Assembly (NCBI GenBank): GCA_040755755.1
Contig: JBFLZW010000055.1
Span: forward strand, 106,444 to 170,443
Source: a bacterium
GTDB taxonomy: Bacteria > SZUA-182 > DTGQ01
Direction: 5' to 3'
DNA length: 64,000 nucleotides
Under the pieces are notes generated by a model. That model saw nothing but the letters and a program-made list of their open reading frames with translations. It was not told the origin of the DNA and ran no database searches. This document shows positions 57,517-64,000 of the stretch, one piece after another. The stretch's first letter is position 1. Each line of letters starts with the position of its first letter. The translations under genes and the position numbers were made by a program.

Positions 57517-59985
57517 ATGCCGGGCGTACTAACTCAAGACGCTCACCATGATCTTGTAAATTCGTTGAGCTCATTTGTCATGTGTATAGAAGATGATCGA
57601 TGCCCACTGAGTGAGGCTGATACACGAGCAAAGCTTATTGACCCGGTCATCCATAAGCGAGGATGGACCGAGGACCTTATCCGGCGGGAGGAGACGGCAG
57701 GGAGCATCGAGATTATTGGTGGCAAGGCCAGGCGCAGGTCACGGGGTAAGGCTGATTATGTATTGCGGATCAAAGTCAACCCCAATACTCAGCCGGTAGC
57801 TGTAGCCCTCATCGAAGCAAAGAGGAACAACCTCCCACCAGGCCACGGCCTCGATCAGGCCAGGGGCTATGCGGAATGCAAACGGCTAAATGTACCTTTC
57901 GTCTTTTCATCCAATGGATACCAGTACATAGTCTTCGATCGATTTACCGGCCTTACCAGTGGACCCAGGCCAATGGGCGAATTTCCCACACCTGCCGAGA
58001 TCCGGGCACGGTATGAGCAGGCTATGGGTTTCAGTCTGGATGATCCGGCAGCCAAACCACTTCTCACCCCATACGCCGGAGGCGAGGCAACCCGCCGTTA
58101 CTATCAGGATGCTGCCATCCGCGCTGTTCTGGAAAAGAACATCCAGTGTGAGCTGCACAATAAACCCAAACGGGCGTTGCTTTTTCTTGCAACCGGCGCC
58201 GGGAAAACTTTTATCGCCGTCAATCTCCTCAAGCGCATCGCCGATGCTGGTCAACTCAAACAGGCGCTTTTCATCTGCGACCGGGATGAGCTCCGTACCC
58301 AGGCACTCAGGGCCTTTCAGAATGTTTTCGGCTCAAATGCCGCTGAGGTATACCGGAAGCCAGATGGCAGCAATAATGCCAAAAATGCCCGCATCCATAT
58401 TGCCACATACCAGACTCTCGGAGTGGATACTGAGGATGGCGATGCGAATTTCCTGACCACATATTACCCTGAGAATTATTTCACCCATATCATTATCGAC
58501 GAGTGCCACCGCTCCGCCTGGGGTAAATGGTCACAGGTGCTCACCCGCAATGCCAAAGCCATGCAGGTAGGTCTTACTGCCACGCCGCGCGAGCTTAAAA
58601 CCACCGAAAAGACCAGGGAGTCGGAAGCGGACGCCGCGATTACAGCCAATAACATCGCCTACTTTGGCGAACCGGTCTACGAATACGGTATGGCCCAGGC
58701 TATTGAGGACGGCTATCTGGCTGCCTGCGAAATCCAAAAAGGCCGGGTCAATCTCGATGATACGGGCCTTACCATAGATGATGTCATGGCCCGCAATCCA
58801 AAGGATGCCATCACCGGCCGTTTGATGGTGCGCGAAGAGCTTGCAGCATTCTACGCTAAAACGGATTATGAGCTTCGCATTGTCCTCCCGGATCGCGTCC
58901 TGGCCATGTGCCAGGATTTGTTCAACTACTTTCTCGCAGGCGAAGGGCCTGAACAGAAGACCATCATCTTCTGTGCCCGCGATTATCATGCCGACAGTGT
59001 GGCGGTGCAGATGAACAACCTCTATGCCCAGTGGTGCCAGGCGAATGGCAGGGAGCGCCTTGAACCTTACGCATTCAAGTGCACCGCAGCCGCGAGCGGC
59101 AACGATCAATTGCCGGACCTGCGCGGCTCATCCCGCAGCCATTTTATCGCCACAACCGTTGACCTTTTGACTACAGGCGTTGATGTGCCCTGCGTGCGGA
59201 ATATCGTCTTCTTCAAATACCTGAAGTCGCCGATCAGCTTCTACCAGATGGTCGGTCGCGGCACGCGCATCGACCTGCCAACGGGCAAGCTCATGTTTCA
59301 TGTGTATGACTATACCGATGCAACACGGCTTTTCGGCGAGGATTTTATCGTCAAGCCTCCAAAGAATACTCCGGAAGGCAGCGGCCCGGAGCCGTCTGAT
59401 CCACTGTTGATAGTAAAGCCTATTATCAGGGTGGAAGGTTTCACTGTACATGTTATGGAAGCGGGCCGCTCCATCGTCACGGACGTGGACGGAAAGGCAA
59501 TGCCCGTGACCGTGGAGGAATATAAGGCCAGATTAGCGGCCAAACTCATGGAACAGGCCCATACACTCGATGAATTCCGTAACCTCTGGGTCAGTCCACC
59601 TTCACGCAGGGAGATGCTCGATACGCTGGTAAGAGCCGGGTATTCCCCAATCGTCATCCGGATGGTGGACGACAAGGACGAATATGACCTGTATGACGTA
59701 CTGGCTGAACTCGGCTGGGGTTTAAACCCGCGCACCCGGCAGGACCGCGCATTCGCCTTTATCTACAAGCATGAAGATTGGCTGAACACGCTTCCCAAAC
59801 AGGCCGCAGCAACAATCCGTGCCATTGCCAGCCAGTTCGAACGCGGGGGCACGGAAGGACTGGAGAATCCACACATATTTCAGACCCCGGAGGTTAAAGC
59901 AGCCGGTGGACTTGCAGCCCTGAAAGCAATGGGAAAACCCGCTGATCTTTTGCGCGAAACCAAGATGAGGATGTTTGCGGCATAG
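57517..59985 (+). CDS. hsdR: Type I restriction endonuclease subunit R
   Basis: 822 residues, the shorter EcoEI-like form. The PD-(D/E)XK nuclease site is KADYVL (79-84) with IEAKRN (99-104). The SF2 motor has Walker A ATGAGKT (225-231) and DECH (328-331), then VGLTATP and a second RecA domain with MVGRGTRIDLPTG. The C-terminal EcoEI_R-type domain binds the methylase. It cleaves DNA far from the unmethylated target after translocation. It heads the order R, MNT, HEPN, S, M. Confidence 0.95.
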   Translation: MPGVLTQDAHHDLVNSLSSFVMCIEDDRCPLSEADTRAKLIDPVIHKRGWTEDLIRREETAGSIEIIGGKARRRSRGKADYVLRIKVNPNTQPVAVALIEAKRNNLPPGHGLDQARGYAECKRLNVPFVFSSNGYQYIVFDRFTGLTSGPRPMGEFPTPAEIRARYEQAMGFSLDDPAAKPLLTPYAGGEATRRYYQDAAIRAVLEKNIQCELHNKPKRALLFLATGAGKTFIAVNLLKRIADAGQLKQALFICDRDELRTQALRAFQNVFGSNAAEVYRKPDGSNNAKNARIHIATYQTLGVDTEDGDANFLTTYYPENYFTHIIIDECHRSAWGKWSQVLTRNAKAMQVGLTATPRELKTTEKTRESEADAAITANNIAYFGEPVYEYGMAQAIEDGYLAACEIQKGRVNLDDTGLTIDDVMARNPKDAITGRLMVREELAAFYAKTDYELRIVLPDRVLAMCQDLFNYFLAGEGPEQKTIIFCARDYHADSVAVQMNNLYAQWCQANGRERLEPYAFKCTAAASGNDQLPDLRGSSRSHFIATTVDLLTTGVDVPCVRNIVFFKYLKSPISFYQMVGRGTRIDLPTGKLMFHVYDYTDATRLFGEDFIVKPPKNTPEGSGPEPSDPLLIVKPIIRVEGFTVHVMEAGRSIVTDVDGKAMPVTVEEYKARLAAKLMEQAHTLDEFRNLWVSPPSRREMLDTLVRAGYSPIVIRMVDDKDEYDLYDVLAELGWGLNPRTRQDRAFAFIYKHEDWLNTLPKQAAATIRAIASQFERGGTEGLENPHIFQTPEVKAAGGLAALKAMGKPADLLRETKMRMFAA

Positions 59986-60010
59986 GACATAGGGCATAGG
60001 AGAAAAAAGC

Positions 60011-60331
60011 ATGGTTTCGATGAGTGAGATCAGAAAACTGGCCGATCGTATTGCCCAGGAGTTCCATCCAGAGAAAATCATCCTGTTTGGTTCCTACGCT
60101 GAGGGCAATCCTACGGATGATTCCGACGTGGACCTGTTTGTTATCCTTCCCTGCCAGGGCAAGCCCTGGGAGATGGCGGCTGCTGTGCGCAGCCGTATCC
60201 GCCCGGCATTTCCCGTTGACCTGATTGTACGATCTCCCCAGGGACTACGGGAGCGACTGGAAATGGGGGATGTTTTTTTTCAATATATCCTGAAAAATGG
60301 GAAATTATTGTATGAAAGCCATAAGCAGTGA
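60011..60331 (+). CDS. MNT-domain nucleotidyltransferase (MntA-type antitoxin)
   Basis: 106 residues. The GSx10DxD motif GSYAEGNPTDDSDVD (about 28-42) is intact, the metal site of minimal nucleotidyltransferases. Such proteins pair with HEPN toxins and inactivate them by adding AMP. It overlaps the downstream HEPN gene by 20 bases, so the two are translationally coupled. Confidence 0.9.
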   Translation: MVSMSEIRKLADRIAQEFHPEKIILFGSYAEGNPTDDSDVDLFVILPCQGKPWEMAAAVRSRIRPAFPVDLIVRSPQGLRERLEMGDVFFQYILKNGKLLYESHKQ

Positions 60332-60695
60332 ATGGGTACGCAAAGCCGAGGGGGACTTTCTCACGGCACAAAGGGAAATGAAGGCTAGCCCGGCAAATTA
60401 TGATGCTGTATGTTTCCATGCGCAGCAGTGCGCTGAAAAATACATCAAGGCCAGGCTGGTGGAAGCAGGAATAGAGTTTCCCAAAACCCATGATCTCAGC
60501 GCCTTGTTGAATCGTATCCTGCCGATTGAACCTGGTTGGGAAGTCTTGCGGGAAAGTCTTGACCGGCTGTCTGCCCTGGGTGTTGAAGTGCGCTATCCCG
60601 GCCTCTTTGTGGATGCCCACGACGCCTCCGAAGCCCTGCGGACTGCTGAAAACGTCCGCAGCCTTGGCCGGTCCAGTTTGGGGGTGGAAGAGTGA
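60312..60695 (+). CDS. HEPN-domain protein (PF05168-type)
   Basis: 127 residues from ATG 60312. It opens with SEWVRKAEGDFLTAQREMK; YDAVCFHAQQCAEKYIKARL and FPKTHDLSALL are hallmarks of the MNT-linked HEPN group. The RX4-6H ribonuclease motif of HepT is not obvious, so it may not be an RNase or may use another site. It lies between hsdR/MNT and hsdS. Confidence 0.88.
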   Translation: MKAISSEWVRKAEGDFLTAQREMKASPANYDAVCFHAQQCAEKYIKARLVEAGIEFPKTHDLSALLNRILPIEPGWEVLRESLDRLSALGVEVRYPGLFVDAHDASEALRTAENVRSLGRSSLGVEE

Positions 60696-60820
60696 GAGGG
60701 GGAATGATAAGCGGACATACGGGAAGATGGCCGGGTGATGGTGCGGTGCCGGAGGGCAGGAGGAAGGGACCCCTGGGACTTGCTTTGAGAGAGCAAGGGG
60801 AAGATGAGGATGTTTATGAA

Positions 60821-61921
60821 ATGAACAAGGAATTTGACAAACTTCCCAGATGGAAGCCGATGCCATTTTCGAAAGTTGCGCAAAGGATTAATCATGGGAT
60901 CAGAACACTCAAGTCCCAAGAATACAGGCAAAGTGGGAAATACCCAATTGTTGACCAGGGACAGAAACTAGTCATTGGATACGCAGATGATGAAAAATCA
61001 GTATTTACTGGCCCATTTCCCGTAATTGTTTTTGGTGATCATACAAAGATAGTGAAATACATAGATTTCCCTTTTTCAATAGGTGCAGATGGGGTTGTTA
61101 TTCTCTCTGTAAAAGCAGGCATAGATCCAAAATTCTTATACTATTTACTTCTTCATACAGATATTAAAGATTTAGGATATTCACGCCATTATAGTATTCT
61201 AAAAAAAGTATCGTTTTCAATCCCCCCCCTTGCCGAGCAAAAGCGCATCGCGGCGATCCTCAACGAGCAGATGGCCGCCGTGGAGCGGGCGAGGAAGGCG
61301 GCACAGGAGCGACTTAAGGCTGCAATAATGCTGCCCTTCTCACTTATCCGCAATTCTATTGCGCATGGCGGTACTCGATGTCTGACTCTTGATGACTGTC
61401 TTGTAGAGGTTAAAAATGGTGTTGGCACTGATTGGCAAAGATACCGTCTTGTAGGAGCCACGAGGGAAGGCATTGCCCCAGCTAAAGAGGGAGTAGGAAA
61501 AAACCCAGAACGATATAAGCTGGTCGATCCAGTAACTGTATTTTACAACCCAATGCGTATTTTATTGGGCTCCATTGCAATGGTAGACGAAAACAACGAG
61601 ACTGGCATCACCAGCCCTGATTATGTTGTAGTAAAGGGTAAAGAAGGAATCCTGGATACACGATGGTTTTATTACTGGTTCAGATCGTCATATGGAGCTC
61701 ATCTCATTGATTCCCTGACGAGAGGTGCGGTTCGAGAACGTGTTCTCTTTAATCGGCTCTGTAAGGGTAAGATAGTCCTCCCCAATTTCCATACTCAAAA
61801 GGTGGCATCTGAAAAGATGAAAGAGGCTCAGAAGATTGCTGAAGCCATTTCACAGGAGATCATGATGATTGATGCACTTCCTTCAGCATTGATACGCAGA
61901 GCTTTTAATGGAGAAATATAA
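60821..61921 (+). CDS. hsdS: Type I restriction specificity subunit S
   Basis: 366 residues from ATG 60821 (GAGG 11 bases upstream). It has two target recognition domains: the first ends near PLAEQKRIAAILNEQMAAVE (conserved spacer helix, about 138-157), and the second runs from about 185 to 325 and ends with a second helix (KMKEAQKIAEAISQEI). The target sequence is bipartite but cannot be predicted here. The HEPN stop is 125 bases upstream; that gap holds no gene. Confidence 0.92.
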   Translation: MNKEFDKLPRWKPMPFSKVAQRINHGIRTLKSQEYRQSGKYPIVDQGQKLVIGYADDEKSVFTGPFPVIVFGDHTKIVKYIDFPFSIGADGVVILSVKAGIDPKFLYYLLLHTDIKDLGYSRHYSILKKVSFSIPPLAEQKRIAAILNEQMAAVERARKAAQERLKAAIMLPFSLIRNSIAHGGTRCLTLDDCLVEVKNGVGTDWQRYRLVGATREGIAPAKEGVGKNPERYKLVDPVTVFYNPMRILLGSIAMVDENNETGITSPDYVVVKGKEGILDTRWFYYWFRSSYGAHLIDSLTRGAVRERVLFNRLCKGKIVLPNFHTQKVASEKMKEAQKIAEAISQEIMMIDALPSALIRRAFNGEI

Positions 61922-61925
61922 CCTG

Positions 61926-63752
61926 ATGGCAAGGCGAACAAACAATAATCAGAACACCACCCCCACCCGCCGTCTTTCAACCCCCCAATCCGTCGATCAG
62001 GCCGTCAAATCCATCTGTGACATCATGCGGCGTGGCAACTGTGCCGGGGCGCTCCAGTACGTCCCGGAGCTCACCTGGATTCTCTTCCTGCGCATCCTTG
62101 ATGAGATAGAGGAAAAGGAGGCGCAGTGTTCCGAGACTGTCGGTGTCCCGTTCAGGCCTTCACTTGAGGCCCCTTACCGCTGGCGGGACTGGGCTGCGCC
62201 GTTCGACGAGAAAATATCAGTCACCCTGCCCAATGGAACCAAGCCCCAGGGCTGGAAGCGGCAGGAGCTTCAGGAAGGAGCGATGGGCTCATTCTTTGCC
62301 TTCGTGAATGGCACCCGCGACGCGGGCGGCAATCTCACAGGGCTTTTGCCTTACCTCAAGGGTTTAAAGGAGATGCCGAATGCCTCGCCGCGCCAGAAGG
62401 TCATCAGTGAGGTCATGACTGGTGTTGAGCGTGTCCGGATAGACACCGAGCGGAATTTTCTGGACGTGCTGGACAAGGTTCACGAGATCAGCGCCGAGGC
62501 GGTGGATAAGACACATGTCTTCACCCTCTCTCAGGTTTATGAGGGGCTGCTCCTCAAGATGGGGGAGAAGGGCAATGACGGCGGGCAGTTTTTCACACCC
62601 CGTGAAGTGATCCGGGCAATGGTGCGGGCGATTGACCCGCAACCGGATGAGTCGATATACGATCCTGGCTGCGGGACTGGCGGCTTTCTGGCCCAGAGTT
62701 TCGAATATATCCTTAATGATAAACTCGGTAACAGTGCCACGCCGGAGCAACTGGAGACACTCAAGACCAGAACCTTCTGGGGCCGGGAGAAGGAAAACCT
62801 CATCTATCCCATTGCCCTGGCAAACCTCATCCTCCACGGCATGGACAAGCCGAATATCTGGCACGGCAACACCCTTACCGGCCAGGAGATCTATGGCGGA
62901 CTTTTCGATGGCGCCCCTCCACTTTTTAACGTAGTGCTGACTAATCCGCCGTTTGGTGGAAAGGAAGGCAAGGAAGCCCAGACCAATTTCGACTACAAGA
63001 CCAGTTCCACGCAGGCACTGTTTCTCCAGCATGTTATCCGCAGCCTGAAGGAGGGAGGACGCTGCGGCATTGTTCTCGATGAGGGACTGCTTTTCAGAAC
63101 CAACCAGGATGCCTTTGTAAAGACGAAAACAAAACTCCTGAATGATTGCGATCTGTGGTGCATCGTGAGCCTTCCAGCCGGAGTCTTCACGGCAGCGGGT
63201 GCTGGTGTCAAGACAAATCTGCTCTTTTTCACCAAGGGCAGGCCGACGCGGACTATCTGGTACTATGACCTTACAGATGTGAAAGTGGGAAAGAAAACGC
63301 CGCTTACTCTGAAACACTTTGAGGATTTTTTCAAGCTTTTGCCCACCAGGGCCGAGGGACCGCTTTCCTGGACAGTGGATATGGAAGCGCGCAAAAAGAT
63401 GGCAGCGGATGAGGCGCGACCGTTCAAGGAGCAGGCGAGTCGCAAAAGGCAGGAAGCCGGGCAATGGGAAGAAAGGCTCAAAGAACTCAAGGAGGCCAAA
63501 CCGCCCGATGTATCTGCCATTGCCGAGGCTGAAGAGAACATCAAATCGCTGATAAAAGAAGCCAGGGACGCCGCCGCCAAAGCCAAGGAAATAGAAGATG
63601 CTGTCTACGATCTCAAGGCCGTGAATCCGAATAAGAAACCTGATATAGACACCCGAACACCAGAAGAACTCCTGGACATCATCGAAGCAAAAGGAAAAGA
63701 AATCGCTGAAGCGTTGGCTATACTCAGGGTAACCCCAAATAGCAGCGGCTGA
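61926..63752 (+). CDS. hsdM: Type I restriction modification methylase subunit M
   Basis: 608 residues from ATG 61926 (an ATG at 61908 would overlap hsdS). An N-terminal HsdM_N helical domain (about 20-150) precedes an N6-adenine methylase fold with SAM motif I DPGCGTGGFLAQ and catalytic motif IV NPPF (VVLTNPPFGGKE). A long charged C-terminal tail (about 480-600) is predicted coiled coil, partner to hsdS. It methylates the target adenine to protect host DNA. Confidence 0.95.
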   Translation: MARRTNNNQNTTPTRRLSTPQSVDQAVKSICDIMRRGNCAGALQYVPELTWILFLRILDEIEEKEAQCSETVGVPFRPSLEAPYRWRDWAAPFDEKISVTLPNGTKPQGWKRQELQEGAMGSFFAFVNGTRDAGGNLTGLLPYLKGLKEMPNASPRQKVISEVMTGVERVRIDTERNFLDVLDKVHEISAEAVDKTHVFTLSQVYEGLLLKMGEKGNDGGQFFTPREVIRAMVRAIDPQPDESIYDPGCGTGGFLAQSFEYILNDKLGNSATPEQLETLKTRTFWGREKENLIYPIALANLILHGMDKPNIWHGNTLTGQEIYGGLFDGAPPLFNVVLTNPPFGGKEGKEAQTNFDYKTSSTQALFLQHVIRSLKEGGRCGIVLDEGLLFRTNQDAFVKTKTKLLNDCDLWCIVSLPAGVFTAAGAGVKTNLLFFTKGRPTRTIWYYDLTDVKVGKKTPLTLKHFEDFFKLLPTRAEGPLSWTVDMEARKKMAADEARPFKEQASRKRQEAGQWEERLKELKEAKPPDVSAIAEAEENIKSLIKEARDAAAKAKEIEDAVYDLKAVNPNKKPDIDTRTPEELLDIIEAKGKEIAEALAILRVTPNSSG

Positions 63753-63769
63753 AGATACCCTGCTAAGTA

Positions 63770-64000
63770 GAATGGCACTTACATAAGCCAGGGAAGTAAT
63801 GAATAGAAAGCCGATTTCCCGCAGAGACGCAGAGGCGCAGAGAATGAAAGCCGGGATTACCCGAATGTGCCAATGGCCTGGAAGTAAAAAGGTAAAAGGA
63901 AAAAGAAAAGGAATCGCTCTCATTTATCAGTCGCCATACTTTCTGGCACCAGGAAAACAGGGAAAAGACGTAAGACACTTGAGGTATCTGGTGGGGCTAC
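63770..64000. mobile_element. Second copy of the 18-bp-TIR MITE, right end outside the window
   Basis: It begins with the same GAATGGCACTTACATAAG (63770-63787), followed by tttcccgcagagacgcagag and a middle text (ggcctggaagtaaaaaggta) that matches the copy at 56367-56632. Its right end lies beyond base 64000. Confidence 0.85.

Noticed and set aside
62364-63923. 519-codon minus-strand frame opposite hsdM
   Set aside because: Shadow of hsdM; its N-terminal part reads MITE sequence and the rest mirrors hsdM codons.

Overview
The window is a bacterial chromosome segment that includes the replication origin. The cell plan looks Gram-negative: YidC has a large periplasmic domain, GyrB is of the long 800-residue type, and there are Sec and Tat signal peptides and a lipoprotein. 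An archaeal/vacuolar-type rotary ATPase, a four-haem cytochrome c with an Fe-S/NrfD partner pair, several soluble PAS kinases and many small dispersed repeats suggest an anaerobic or facultative organism from a poorly cultivated lineage (Desulfobacterota/Nitrospirota-like candidate groups are my guess). The sequence alone does not fix the phylum.

Layout. 1-2.2 kb: end of an Rpn-type nuclease gene, a multiply frameshifted lipoprotein pseudogene and a HicA-like remnant. 2.2-9.1 kb: era, recO, rqcH, a cupin gene that may be leaderless, a membrane glycosyltransferase, a secreted protein and a coiled-coil protein built from 75-bp repeats. 9.5-18.8 kb: a nine-gene A/V-ATPase operon on the minus strand, with repeat debris inside it. 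19-24 kb: two secreted proteins, a small protein, and an overlapping pair of soluble histidine kinases. 24-28 kb: DHH phosphoesterase, FAD-linked oxidase, U32 protein. 28-42 kb: origin region, with rpmH-rnpA-yidD-yidC-mnmE-parA-parB going left and dnaA-gyrB-gyrA-serS-tRNA-Ser-tRNA-Ser going right. DnaA boxes lie on both sides of dnaA, a DnaA-trio-like element sits just before gyrB, and a parS-like site lies upstream of parA. 42-46 kb: amidase, GerMN protein, murI, rph, rdgB, tRNA-Pro. 46-54 kb: Fic protein, GAF/PAS kinase, two membrane or secreted proteins, cytochrome c/ferredoxin/NrfD. 54.5-56.3 kb: rpoD. 56.3-64 kb: an accessory island with toxin-antitoxin wreckage, two kinds of MITE, and a type I restriction-modification operon (hsdR, MNT, HEPN, hsdS, hsdM).

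The most informative accessory observations are these. A HEPN/MNT module sits inside the type I R-M operon. The operon has a copy of the same inverted-repeat element on each side. A 140-bp TA-inserted MITE lies in a hepT gene, and removing it restores the reading frame exactly. A PIN-toxin/HepT deletion junction lies just before it. The yidD gene is off by one base at an A9 homopolymer. The DnaA-trio-like run gives a precise prediction of where the origin opens.
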